Shown here: positions 25,620-36,400 of the stretch, piece by piece
Position numbering within the stretch: the first letter of the stretch is position 1
Layout of the letters: each line of letters begins with the position of its first letter
Origin: Larix kaempferi
Taxonomy: Eukaryota; Streptophyta; Pinopsida; Pinales; Pinaceae
DNA: 64,000 nt
Assembly: GCA_027924585.1 (NCBI GenBank)
Contig: BSBM01000822.1
Location: 1,816,001 to 1,880,000, forward strand
Reading direction: 5' to 3'
Program-made: the position numbers and the translations under genes
Notes under the pieces: model-generated
Seen by the model: the letters and a program-made list of their open reading frames with translations, nothing else
Database searches by the model: none
What the model was told of the DNA's origin: nothing

Positions 25620-26035
25620 CGGCTGGATACACATACTCAGTTGTATACGCATACTCGACTGGATACACATACTCAATTGGATACGCATACTCGACTGGAT
25701 ACACATACAAAAGTATGGTCACTTTCTCCAATCATCACAAGTATGGTCACTCTCTCGAACCTTCTAGCGTATGGTCACTCTCTCCAGTCATCACAAGTAT
25801 GGTCACACTCTCCAACCTGTCAACGTATGGTCACTCTCTCCAATCCTCATGAGTTGGTCACTCTCTCTAGTGCACACACACATACTAGCTCTAACTGGAT
25901 ACGCACTCGTCTAGATACGCATACTCGATTGGATACGCATACAAAAGTATGGTCACTCTCTTCAATCATCACAAGTATGGTCACTCTCTCCAGACATCCT
26001 GAGTTGGTCACTCTCTACAGTTATCACAGAGACTA
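25620..26035 (-). repeat. Tandem-repeat array between pol and 3' LTR of Copia element 1
   Basis: Two interleaved motifs recur. One is GGATACGCATACTCGACT with small variants (25623-25705 and about 25898-25945). The other is AGTATGGTCACTCTCTCC and variants with spacers of about 10-15 bases (25711-25865 and 25945-26015). The array leaves an incidental open stretch on plus (25641-26036) rich in Thr and His, which is composition only. The non-autonomous neighbour has a different array in the same position. Confidence 0.8.
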
Positions 26036-26143
26036 GTAATACATGCCCGTCAATGACCACCTGCTGCGATCACATCATCAACTACATCCCTGAAATCGTA
26101 TATCGGACTCATCCCTCCCTCTTACGAGGGACATCTCTTTGCA

Positions 26144-29100
26144 TCACACCAAGCTTGTCCCTAAAGTACTCAAACTTACTCTCAAAAGAGGCTTGGTCAA
26201 CACATCGGTTGTCTGCTCGTCAATCGCAATATACTGGAGCTTCACTGCTCCCCTTTGTACCATATCTCTGATGTAATAGTACCTGATCTCGATATGCTTG
26301 GACTTGTCATGGAACAGTGGGTTCTCGGACATCTTCACACAACTCTAGTTGTCACAGAAAATACAAGTCGCCTCTAACTCGAGATCAAACAACCCTGCAA
26401 GTAACTTCCGAAGCCACACTGCTTCACTGCTAGTTGAACATGTTGCCATATACTCTGCCTCGATTGTACTCAGTGCCACACAAGTCTGCTTCCTACTGAA
26501 CCAAGAAATCATGCTTGATCCCAGACTGAAGCAACATCCTAAAGTACTATTCCTGTCTGTGACACTACCGGCCCAATATGAATCAACATAGCCTTGCAAG
26601 CTAATCTTCTGATCTGACTCATATCTAAGTCCATACCCAAGTGTATCCTTCAGGTATCTCATCACATGCTTTACCTCAATCGGGTGAACACATCTCAGCT
26701 CAACCATGTACTGACTCAAGGTGTTCACTGCAAAGCATATGTCTAGTCTCGTGTTCATCAGGTACATTAATGAACCAATCATCCGTTTGTACAAGGTGGC
26801 ATCCACTGTCTCTGAAGTAGTATCACACAACAACTTCAAATTTGATGCCATCGGTGTAGCCATGGCCTTACAGTCCAACATCTCGAATCGCTTCAGAATC
26901 TCCACAGCATATTTTCCTTGGCTAAGGAAAATCTCATCTGGACTCCACCACACCTCTAGACCTAAGAAATAGTGCATCATAGCCAAGTCTTTCATCTCAA
27001 ACTCAGCGGCAAGCTTCTTCTTAGTTTTTGCAATGAGCTCCTCATCTCCTCATCTACATATAGAAGCAATATCATTGGTTTCCCATTCTCAACCTTGTAG
27101 TAAAGGTTGGAATCTGCTTTACTCTTGGTAAAGCCCAAGCACGTCAGAAAACTATCAATCCTATTGTACCATGCCTTAGGTGCCTGCTTCAATCCGTACA
27201 AGGCCTTCTTTAACTTGCACACATGTGTCTGCCTATCATGTGTCTCAAATCCCAGTGGTTTCTCCACATACACTTCTTCTTCTACCACACCATTCAGGAA
27301 AGTTGTCTTTACGTCCATCTGGTGTACCTTCCACTTCATCACTGCAACTATTGCAAGTATAACTCTAATTGAAGTGTATCTTGCTACAGGAGCAAAAGTT
27401 TCTTCATAGTCGATTCCTTATTTCTGGGAGAATCCATAAGCCACAAATCTTGCTTCTATTTCTCGACATTATTGTCTGTTCCGTGCTTTATTTTGTAGAT
27501 CCATTTGGAGGACATTACTGACTTCCCTTCTGGTCTCGGAACCACATCCCAAACATCATTCTTCATGATCGACTGATACTCTTCGATCATAGCTTCCTTC
27601 CTTACTTTCTTCTCAGTTGCTTCTTCATAATTGGAAGGCACTGCATAATTGATATCACATAATAAAGCCACATAGCTAGATTATGGTCAAGATTTCTTGC
27701 TTTCTCTAGAAGTCCCATCTGGAGCACCATACTTCTCTGCATCTTGAATAGCCTCTCGTGCCCATGTTGATCTTCTCTTGTGTGTATTCACCTCTCAGGG
27801 TGGATCTACAGGCCTCTATGGTTAAGCCATATCATGGTCTTTTGGAGTCTGATCTTCTGGAACCACATCTTCTTCTACACCAGTGTCGGTAACTCTAGGA
27901 GCTTCAGTCTCCTCATGAATTTCTTTGGAACGAATCTGCCTTGATCTACTGAAGGTTGCATCCTCATCGAAGGTTACATCTTTGCTTGTCTTAATTTGCT
28001 TGAAACCTAGAATATATATTTTGTATGCCTTCGTTGTTTCACTGTATGCCACAAATATGCCCTTCTTGCCTGAAGGATCCAACTATGTTCTCTTGTCCAT
28101 GGGAACATGTACATATACTAGACAGCCAAATATCCTCAGGTGGCTGACCTCTGGTTTCTCTCCTGTAAACATTTCTTCTGGTGTCTTGTTCCCAAGGACA
28201 CGGTGGGATGTTCTGCACATAAACTGCGGTTCTAGTTGCTTCGGGCCATAAGTGCATCGATTGATCCTGATCATGGATCATGGCCCTCACTGCTTCCATT
28301 ATCGTCCAATTTTTTCTTTCTGCTATTCTTCCGTTGAGGATTATAGGGAGTGCTCATCTCCCTCTTAATCCCAGATTCTCTGCGTAACTTTTTCAAGTCT
28401 TCTGATATGTATTCTCCACCATTATCTGATCTTAGAGTCTTTATCTTCTTTTCAGTGTGGTTTTCCACAAGAGCTTTGAATTCTTTGAATTTGTTAAACA
28501 CTTCATCTTTAGTTTTATAGTCATCGATAAAAGAAACATAATATGCATACCCAGTTAGTGAGTTTGATGACATTGGTACGCATACGTCTGAGTGTACAAT
28601 ATCCAAGATTCCCTTCGCTTTGTTGTCGCTGCTTGGAAACTGACTTTTCACATGCTTGCCATGAGCACATCCTTTGCATACACCATCTTGGTTTGCCTGG
28701 ATCTCTGGTAGACCTGTCACCATCTTACTGATAATTAGCAAGGCTTTGTAGTGGATATGAGCAAATCTTCTATGCCAAAGTTCACACGGGTCTACTGTGT
28801 TATGAATCATGGCTTGCTCGGCTTGACCCTTCAACTTGTAAAAGCCCCCATCTTGTTCTCCAATTGCAACTGCATCATTAATAGTCTTTCCTCTTGGCCA
28901 CATAAGGACTTGGCCATCAACAAAAGCAACTCTGAATCCTTTCTCTTCTAAAGTTGATCTGGAAAGGAGATTTTCCTTCAAACCTGGTACATACAAGACA
29001 TCTTTCATCTTTATGCTTTTGCTCGAGCTTACCTTGTAGGAAGCTTCTCCTACACCTTTTATGGGATACTGATAGTCATCTCCAAGTTTCACCTTATGAG

Positions 29101-29224
29101 GTGAATCCTTCTTTGTCAAGTTGGTGAGGGAGTCTTTGAATTTTGTCATGTGCTTGGAGGCACCACTATCAACAAGCCAAGTATCACTCTCATGAGTGAC
29201 AGCACCTGTAAGAGCGGAAATCAA
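26144..29224 (-). pseudogene. pol: Copia pol pseudogene (protease, integrase, reverse transcriptase, RNase H)
   Basis: Reads leftwards in several frames. The aspartic protease motif DSGAS is near 29170. The integrase region follows with an HHCC-like zinc segment and the motifs HSDV and LRSDNGGEY, ending near 28290 where a frameshift destroys the expected PxNPQ...R segment. Fragments at 28039-28299, 27822-28082, 27456-27671 and 26992-27342 cover the integrase C-terminus and reverse transcriptase. The catalytic YVDD box reads YVDE, and the frame is lost just after it (near 27050). RNase H at 26345-26995 has DSYWAG where DADWAG is usual, then a stop, with the last part at 26144-26338. It would have encoded the enzymes for cDNA synthesis and integration; this copy cannot. 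Confidence 0.92.
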
Positions 29225-29263
29225 AACATATTCCTCTTCACTTTAAGAATCTTCTCTTGCCTT

Positions 29264-30086
29264 CTAGTGAACATGTTCATCATCTTCTGCAACATGAGCA
29301 TGATACCTCTTCTTTCCTTTCTTGTCTTGATATTTTGCATGAGGATAATTCCTTGCAATGTGTCCCATCTTCTGGCAAGAGTAGCATCTAACTGATGAGT
29401 AATCTTTTTGGGACCCGTGAGACTTATGATACCTCTTGTGTTTCCTGTGAGGATGATCTTCCTTCTTAAACTTCTCTTTCTTCATATGAGCTACTAAGGC
29501 TTGATCTTCATCATTACCCATCTTTTCTTCTTTGGCTGCCAATCTAGCTTCTTCTTGTGTGCATTCTTCCCATAACCTGCTAAACTTTGTTAGCTTCCTT
29601 CTAGAACATATTCCCAAGATAAATGATTCCCATGACCTTGGAAGGCCATTCAAGTAGTCATTACAATTTCAGCTTCCTCGACTATGTCTTCAATGGCTTT
29701 GAGTTGTTCCTTGATTTGAGAGACCCTTGTGAAGTAGGATTGGATGGCTTCGAGTTGTTCTTGAGTTGAGTTCTCAAGGTCATCTTTTGGTTGATGTTAT
29801 TCCCTTCATATAATTTGGTCAATGCATTAAACATCTCCTTGGAAGCCTTCAAGGATGAAACATGAGGAATCAAGTGATCCTTAATAGAATCAGCAATAAT
29901 CCTGTTAGCCCTAACCAGATTCTTCTTATGTCTTGCTTTGTCTTCCTCTCCCTCTGGCTCTGCAACTTGTTCCTTAACATAGTTCTCCAAATCATTTTCT
30001 TCTAGAATGAGAAGCACTCTATACTTCCAGGGTCATAACTTATCAGCGCCTTCAAGCTTATCCTCAAGCTTGGTGTTGTTTGTCAT
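29264..30086 (-). pseudogene. gag: Copia gag pseudogene
   Basis: The nucleocapsid/capsid gene begins at an ATG at 30084-30086 on minus, a short distance after the 5' LTR and leader. An in-frame TGA follows within 20 codons, and the frame reopens at 30017. The first part (29682-30017) has the helical UBN2-type gag character (charged, Leu-rich). The second part (29264-29653) contains a CCHC zinc knuckle near 29340-29395 whose last Cys is replaced (NYPH for NCPH), so RNA binding should be impaired. A frame break near 29660 separates the two. The family identity is secure; the exact start is probable. Confidence 0.85.
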
Positions 30087-30521
30087 CTTGATAATATGAG
30101 AACCTCAAATGGAAATAAGGATTATAGAACTTACCAATTGAGATGCTCAAATCAGGTGCTTGCTTCAATGCCCTTCAGAAATCTGCTGACCTAGGGTTTG
30201 TAGAGAAACCCTAATTTTCCAACTTGTGAATCTTGCAATTTTGATCCAAGGGATAGATGCGCCTCTCTAAGGTGAGTTGAGCAAAGGTATTCTTCTTCCG
30301 AATATGTGGATAGAACTGCCAAAAATATGATGCCCTAATTTTCCCAAGCAGGAGTGAAGAGGTCAAAATTGAAAATCCTTAGATCTGAATCTGTTTCCAC
30401 AGGAAAGTGTGACCTCCTAGGGTGAGTTAGATCGACCTACTTTTCAAGTTGATCTGTGCCCGAAACAGGAAGCCCTAGTTTCCAGCTTTCGTTAGTTACA
30501 GCTACACAATGACCCCTTTCA

Positions 30522-30538
30522 ACATGACTCTGATACGA
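30522..30538 (-). promoter_or_regulatory. Primer-binding site of Copia element 1
   Basis: On the minus strand the bases directly after the 5' LTR read GTATCAGAGT, one or two changes from the TGGTATCAGAGC that pairs with the 3' end of initiator tRNA-Met in plant Copia elements. Confidence 0.8.
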
Positions 30539-31112
30539 TATTAGAATTTGCACTTGAATAGTAGTTAGGTTAGATCTTTAATCAATTTCTACTATATCAC
30601 AATAACAACAAGCAATAGGATCACTGAAAGATAAGCAAGCACAACATGCAAAAGAGACACAAATATTTTCCTCTGGGAAACCCTTCAAGGGAAGAAAACC
30701 CAACAACTTCTTCAATATAAATTCGTCACCAAGTACAATGTGAAACTAGTACAATGAAGAGCTTTAAGATATCCCGAGAATATATAAGATAGAAAACCCA
30801 AAGATAAAATGTCTTCACAATGCAGCTACTCTTCTCCTCTAGCGAACTTGTTCTTCTTCTCTTCTCATGCGATCTTGCTCGAGTGAGTAATGATCCAAAT
30901 GGGAGGTGCACCTCCCCTATTTATAATTGTTTCCCAAGTGACTTTTCCTTATGGGGCTGACTTGTCTAACTGCCAAGGCCGACTTCACTAGGGAAACATT
31001 AAATTACACTTACATTGATTTTTTCAGGACTTTTACATGATCAAATATAATATGAATATTCCCCGAAGGAAGTACAACAAGAATATCTTCCGAAGTTACA
31101 CAATCTTCAACA
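30539..31112 (-). repeat. 5' LTR of Copia element 1
   Basis: The 574-bp repeat is strongly similar to 24725-25358, with a reverse-strand TATA box (CTATTTATA on plus, 30917-30925). The edge next to the primer-binding site reads TATTAG where TGTTAG is expected. An internal deletion of about 60 bp and scattered substitutions relative to the partner LTR indicate an old insertion. Confidence 0.93.
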
Positions 31113-31203
31113 ATAAGGGCTTTCGAGTTGTGTAATATCATCTCTTCTCCCAACTTATTCTAGGTCTGGTGTCCCCTTATTTTCTAGAATATTTAGTCGT
31201 CTT
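31113..31203 (+). other. Host strip between two Copia elements, with both target duplications
   Basis: Only 91 bases separate the elements. They start with ATAAG (duplicate of 24720-24724) and end with GTCTT at 31199-31203 (duplicate of 35560-35564). The strip is the continuation of the sequence ending at 24724 and resuming at 35565. Confidence 0.85.
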
Positions 31204-31758
31204 TGTTGAATTTAGGTATGTTTTCTTGCTTATTATGGCCTTATTATCTTCTTTATCACATATATTGAATATATAAGCAAAATATAGATGCACAAAGACA
31301 AACACAAGAGACATAAAAGTTTACCATGGGAAAACCCAAACTTGGGAAAAAGACAACCAAACTTTCTTATCCAGAGATTCAGTACAAAATACAAGTACTT
31401 CAGATATAGAAGTGATCTAGAACAAGAGAGATCACATAAAAGATGATGCCAAATAAAGAACCCCAAAAATAGCAGTCTTCTACAACCCTTGAGCGAATTT
31501 GAGCTTGCATGAGCGAACTTGCTTGAGTGGTGCTAATGAGGAGAACGTCACCCTTATTTATACTGGTTTTCTAGATGACTTTTTCACTGGGGCCGACTTG
31601 GTTGTTTTATTTGGGCTGACTTGTCATCTTCAATAATAAATTACAATTTATTTAATGTTTCTTGTTGGGTTGACTTGTCTTTATGCAATTATTTATTTTC
31701 TTTCATTCTGGGCCGACTTAGCTAGTGAGGATACCTCGCGTAGCTACAAACATCAACA
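31204..31758 (-). repeat. 3' LTR of Copia element 2
   Basis: The 555-bp LTR has ends TGTTGAATTT and ACATCAACA on plus and a reverse-strand TATA-like core (CTTATTTATA, near 31551). It is paired with 35019-35559. Confidence 0.92.
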
Positions 31759-32154
31759 CTCCCTCTTAGCTAGGGAGGTATCATCACGCTAGAACACATC
31801 TAGATATCGTCTGATCATCTCAGCTTGTCTCGTACATCTCGTCATCATAAGAAAGGTCTCTTTTGATCAAGTCCTTCTGACCATAACAACTATTCCCACT
31901 GGAACCACATCATCTTTCCAAAGATAATATATGATCTGCATGATCAGCTTCGTCATCCTAGACCAAAGAGGATCACTTCCTCATGCACTTTATCAGTCTA
32001 AAACTGAAGAGAGGCCACACTCCCCAGGAAGACACTTCTTCCAAGCACTTTATCGATCTCAAATCGAAGGGAGGTTATACTACCCAGGAAGACACTTCTT
32101 CCAATTTACTAGTCATTACAACTGGAAGGTGGTGATAACTACACCTAGTCCACC

Positions 32155-32560
32155 CCTCTGGGCCCATACTCCACACAGGAGCACTCTCCACATAGGAGAA
32201 CATCCCACACAGGGATCCACTCCACAAAGGAGTCCTCTCCACACAGGAGAACATTCCACATAGGAACCATCCCACACAAGGATACACTCCACAAAGGAGT
32301 CCTCTCCACACAGGAACCATCCCACATAGGGATACACTCCACAAAGGAGTCCTCTCCACACAGGAGAACGTTCCACACAGGAACCATCCCACACAGAGAT
32401 ACACTCCACAAAGGAGTCCTCTCCACACAGTAGAACGTTCCACACAGGAACCATCCCACACAGGGATACACTCCACAAAGAAGTCCTCTCCACACAGGAG
32501 AACGTTCCACACAGGAACCATCCCACACAAGGATACAGCATCCACACAAAATTTAAGAGT
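32155..32560 (-). repeat. 67-bp tandem array in Copia element 2
   Basis: The unit contains GGAACCATCCCACACAGG, GATACACTCCACAAAGG and TCCTCTCCACACAGG. The landmark GGAACCATCCC falls at 32263, 32313, 32380, 32447 and 32514, giving one 50-bp unit and then three exact 67-bp periods. Because 67 is not divisible by three, and the unit has no stop on the minus strand, all three minus frames stay open for 134-156 codons and read Cys- and Trp-rich repeats. These are best taken as a by-product of the repeat and not as proteins. Confidence 0.88.
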
Positions 32561-32850
32561 TCACACAGAACTCATATTGGTCCACACAGAACCACAATAT
32601 ACACAGGACAAGGAATCCACATAAAACTCAGGGGTTCACACATAACTCATATTGCTCCACACAGAACCATAATCCACATAGGGCAAGGAGTCCACACATA
32701 ACTCAATAGTCCACACATAACTCATATTGGTCCACAAAGAACAACAGTCCACACAGGACAAGGAGTCCACACAGAACTCATATTGGTCCATACAAACCAC
32801 AGTCCACACAGGACAAGGAGTCCACACAAAACTTAAGAGAATCAGCTCCA
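32561..32850 (-). repeat. Second tandem array in Copia element 2
   Basis: Related but distinct units carry AACTCATATTGG, TCCACACAG and GGACAAGGAGTCCACA, repeated about four times with variable spacing. The array continues the previous one and shares its CCACACA core. Confidence 0.75.
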
Positions 32851-33301
32851 TCTCCCTGTCAAATACTGAATATCAACGAGATCTTCACATCCATCACTTG
32901 TCCTCTTACTGAGCGGCTATCACTTGTTCTTCAAAACAATTCTCTTGTAGGTCATAGCACATGATCTTTCCTACAAGTCAAGTTCAGTCAATTAGTTACC
33001 AACATTGCATAATCATGAAATTCAATCAAATCATATTGACATTTCAATGCAATAGTTCACACAGTTATGTAAGTATCTTAGTCAATGCTTCAGCACAACA
33101 TCCATCCATATCCCAAACACACGTGGTGACTATCTGGATGCCTTCCATCTCCACCAGAACATACTAGCAAGAGTGTGCACTGCTCTGAGCATGTCAGCAA
33201 AGAGGTTTCATCCTAGACTAGTTCCAACAAGGAGTCATGGGTTGATGTGTCCAACAAGGGGTCATGGGTTGATGTGTAGCACTATAGGCTACTTACCCAA
33301 C

Positions 33302-33325
33302 ATATATATATATATATATATATAT
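33302..33325. repeat. AT dinucleotide microsatellite
   Basis: A perfect run of twelve AT units inside Copia element 2. Confidence 0.95.
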
Positions 33326-33550
33326 TTAACATGCACTACATGAGCCTACTGCTCGTCAATCTCAGTCATATATAAATGCATAAAAGAAAATTGTATCACA
33401 TATCTACAGATAACTATTGTGAACATTATCCTTTAAACTAAACATTCAAAGATTTAAAGAATAACTCAAATGACAGCACAAATACTTATCTTTTATTGTT
33501 TTGTTGGCTCCCTCTTGATCTCTGCCTCCTTACAGAAGTCACGGGAGTCC

Positions 33551-34529
33551 TTAGATCTTCATCTTCTTTCTGCAGCCTAGATCTTCATACATCATCAATG
33601 ACAATCGCATCATCTTGATACTGCAATCATTGGTGCACTCATAAAGTGTACTAGAGGAAGTACTCCTTTCGACGATCTTCTGCACATTCCTCAAGATCAT
33701 CTTCTGCATTCCTTGACCTCTTTTGTGGAGAATCTTCATCAACATCAGCAGCTGAGGCATGGTGCTTTTCCCTTCTTTGAGGTACATTGTTTTGCATAGT
33801 GACCATACTTTCTACAGTTGAAACATTGAATGTGTGAAAGATCCTTCTTCTTCTTTTGCTCTGGAATTGGTCTTGATCTTTCACCTTTGTCTTTTCTACC
33901 AACTTTCCTTTCTTAGCATGAGTTGTAAGAACTAGTTCTTCTTCCTTTTCCTTTGAGGTAGAGGCAAGCTCCCTTGTTTCCTCTTGGATGGATTCTGACC
34001 AAAACTGATCAAAACTGGGTAACTGACCACGAGCACATGTCCCTTTCACAAATGGCTTCCATTCTGGAGGAAGTCCACCCATAGATGTCAACACAAGAAT
34101 TCTATCAGGGACACTTTCATCAACAGTTGCCAGTTGATCTCTTATTTGAGCAATCTTCAATAAATAAGAAAAAAATGAATCATCCTTTGTGAACTTCACT
34201 TGATGAAGTTGGTCTTTTAGGTCCAAGATTCTGCTAGGGTTCTCATTCTCATAAAGTTTCTTCAAGGCATCATAAATCTTCTTCATAGTGTTCCGACTTG
34301 CAATAAGAGGTACAAAATGATCTTTCACTGAGTCCATAAAAATCCTCATGGCTATGGCTTCATTCTTCTTATGTCTTGCTTCCTCTTGGGCTACCTCTTG
34401 CTCTGGAATATCTTCGAGTATATGATCCTTGAGATCATGTTCATTTAGGAGCATGAGCATCCTACTCTTCCAAGTTCGAAAGTTTGAAACTCCCTCCAAT
34501 CTATCTTCTACTCTAAGTCTAACAACCAT
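33551..34529 (-). pseudogene. gag: Copia element 2 gag, frameshifted before the zinc knuckle
   Basis: The ATG at 34527-34529 opens 292 codons to 33651. The N-terminal 190 residues are typical Copia gag (UBN2 type): a conserved W in the first 25 residues, a long charged helical region and a segment GGLPPEW near residue 150. Near 33840-33860 a small indel in an A-rich run shifts the frame. The CCHC knuckle (CX2CX4HX4C, about 33790-33835) is intact but lies in a neighbouring frame that continues through 33551-33787. Protease and everything beyond are absent. The protein would assemble particles in trans with a related element, but this copy is probably inactive. Confidence 0.85.
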
Positions 34530-35018
34530 CTTGACTTTGGTTCAGAAATAGGTCAAAAACTTGAAACTTTTCGGATCTAAAATCTGCTACAGAAGCCCTA
34601 GCAGGAGCTAGGTCAAAAATGAAATTTGGAATTTGGAAAATTTGATTCCACAGGTGGATGCGCCCTTCTAGGGCGAGTTCAGTAGCCCACCTTTTCTTCT
34701 TGATCTATGGGCAGAGCAACTCGCAAACTAAACCCTGGTTTCTGCAAAATTTAGGTCAAAACTGAAACTTCAAATCTGTAATTTCCCAACCCTAAATTTT
34801 CGAACCCTAAATTTTTGGCCCCTGATTTTCAGACCCTAAATCTTCGGCCCTTGATTTTCGGACCCTAAATTTCCAGCCCCTAATTTTCAGACCCTAAATT
34901 TTCGAACCGTGATTTTCAAGCATAATTTTTCAGCGATGGTCTCTTTCAACATCGCTGTGATTTTTGGGTAAATCTTTGTGCTTTACACGCAGCAGGATAG
35001 CGTGTGTGGGCCCATAAC

Positions 35019-35559
35019 CTTTGAATTTAGGTATGTTTTCTTGCTTATTATGGCCTTATTATCTTCTTTATCACATATACTAAATATATAAGCAAGATAT
35101 ATATGCACAAAGACAAACACAAGTGACACAAAAGTTTATCCTAGGAAAACCCAAACTCAAGAAAAACCCAGCCAACTTTTCTTATTCAAAGATTCAGTAC
35201 AAAATACAAGTACTTTAGATATAGAATTGATCTAGAACAAGAGAGATCACATAAAAGATGATGCCGAATAAAGAACCCCAAAAATAGCAGTCTTCTACAA
35301 CCCTTGAGCGAATTTTAGCTTGCTTGAGTGGTGCATATGAGGAGGACGTCACCCTTATTTATATTGGTTTTTTGGCTGACTTTTTCACTGGGATCAACTT
35401 GTTTGTTTTATTTGGGCCAACTTGTCATCTTCAATAATAAATTACAATTTATTTAATGTTTCTTGTTGGGCTGACTTGTCTTTATGAAATTATTTATTTT
35501 CTTTCTTTCTGGGTCGACTTAGCTAGTGAGGATACCTCACGTAGCTACAAACATCAATA
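35019..35559 (-). repeat. 5' LTR of Copia element 2
   Basis: The 541-bp repeat is very similar to 31204-31758, including a TATA-like core (CTTATTTATA, near 35352). The edge facing the internal region is less clean, with CCTTTGAATTT where TGTTGAATTT is expected, and the primer-binding site next to it is not recognisable. The final CA of the outer end is changed to TA (35558-35559). Confidence 0.88.
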
Positions 35560-35564
35560 GTCTT

Positions 35565-36400
35565 GGAGAGTTGTTGCAAGTCTAGTCCACCATCGTTGGG
35601 AAGGCAGTAAAGCATGATGGGATACCAACAGTCCCATTTGGAGTTGGCGAGTCTAGTGATCCAATGTTGTGGAGATGCCTCATTTTTCTTCTCGTGGTTG
35701 GAAGGAGTAGCATTCCCTTGCCAAAAAATTTGGGTCGACTATTGTTGATTATCCTTCTATTATGGAGTTAAGGAGCCTTGTCCTAAAGTGTGAGGTGTTT
35801 AAAATGAACATCGAGATAACAAGGCCTTTTTGGAGAGAATGGGGTTGGAATTTTCGTTGCCTACTTTTCGAGTATGACTCCAAACGGTTGCATTTGGTGT
35901 TTCATCAACTACATTCATTATCCTCAGTTCTTAAAGCAAGGTGGTCGTCCACTGATGTGAAGGAGAGATGGTAACATTGACTTTATGTGTGGGTCTATTC
36001 AACTTTATTATAAGATGGGGCTTTTTTCCTAGTTGGTGATCTATTAAGAGATCCCTTTTAAGGTTCAACGAGCCAAGAGTGGACTTTCAGATGAGTTATG
36101 TTTGATTTTTCATTGCTCAAAAACTACCAAGCATATTTTTTGGGATTGCTTGTTTATCGAGCGTTGTTGGTGTCATGTTGAGGACTAATATTCAAATCTC
36201 TTTCAGGATAAGGGGCATTGGCGTGTTGGAGTCTTTGGAGATGGTCGTTCTCTTGGTCATACTACTTTCTCAAGGATATGGCAGATCTTTCAAATCTCAG
36301 CTTTACTCATCCCTTTAAAATTTCGGTGTATGTTTGTTTTTTAGAACAAGCATAGCTCATTATCTACCTCCTATTCTATGTGACGATATGAGATACACCA
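35565..36400 (+). pseudogene. Decayed retroelement with zf-RVT-like motif (copy 2)
   Basis: This is the continuation of the sequence interrupted at 24724 and 31203. It matches 19150-19940 in order: CCCATTTGGAG, TATGGAGTTAAGGAGCC and AAAATGAACATCGA. At about 36090-36170 the plus frame reads LCxxxHCSKTxKHIFWDC, a zf-RVT-like zinc motif with one Cys lost. It is followed at 36210-36330 by an FGDG...FSRIWQIF segment. Stops interrupt it. The reverse transcriptase core is not visible. The class (LINE-like or similar) is inferred from the motif alone. Confidence 0.45.

Larger units (their letters stand above)
24725..31112 (-). mobile_element. Copia LTR retrotransposon 1, full length but defective
   Basis: The 6,388-bp element on the minus strand has LTRs at 30539-31112 (5') and 24725-25358 (3') and a 5-bp duplication, ATAAG, on each side. 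Next to the 5' LTR the minus strand reads GTATCAGAGT, the usual initiator-tRNA-Met primer-binding site. A purine tract (GTTAAGAGGGAG on minus) abuts the 3' LTR at 25359-25370. The domain order is gag, protease, integrase, reverse transcriptase, RNase H, which is diagnostic of Copia. Stops, frameshifts and altered catalytic residues make it non-functional. A tandem array fills the space between pol and the 3' LTR. Confidence 0.95.
31204..35559 (-). mobile_element. Copia LTR retrotransposon 2, non-autonomous, gag-only
   Basis: The 4,356-bp element on minus is flanked by an exact 5-bp duplication, GTCTT (31199-31203 and 35560-35564). LTRs lie at 31204-31758 and 35019-35559. The purine tract next to the 3' LTR is at 31759-31770 (CTCCCTCTTAGC on plus). 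Only gag is present. The whole pol region is missing and the space is filled by a tandem array (about 32155-32850). Its LTR start, read in element orientation (TGTTGATGTTTGTAGCTACG), closely resembles that of the Copia LTR at 63313, so both belong to one family. It would depend on proteins from a related complete element. Confidence 0.93.

Noticed and set aside
25641-26036. 131-codon Thr/His-rich frame on plus
   Set aside because: It lies on the antisense strand of Copia element 1 and is made of short tandem repeats.
32075-32549. Three overlapping minus-strand Cys/Trp-rich frames of 134-156 codons
   Set aside because: They are the same 67-bp repeat read in three frames. There is no independent start, domain or conservation signal.
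32155-32560. Regular repeats resembling a CRISPR array
   Set aside because: There are no unique spacers of constant size, the units are contiguous, and the context is a plant retrotransposon.
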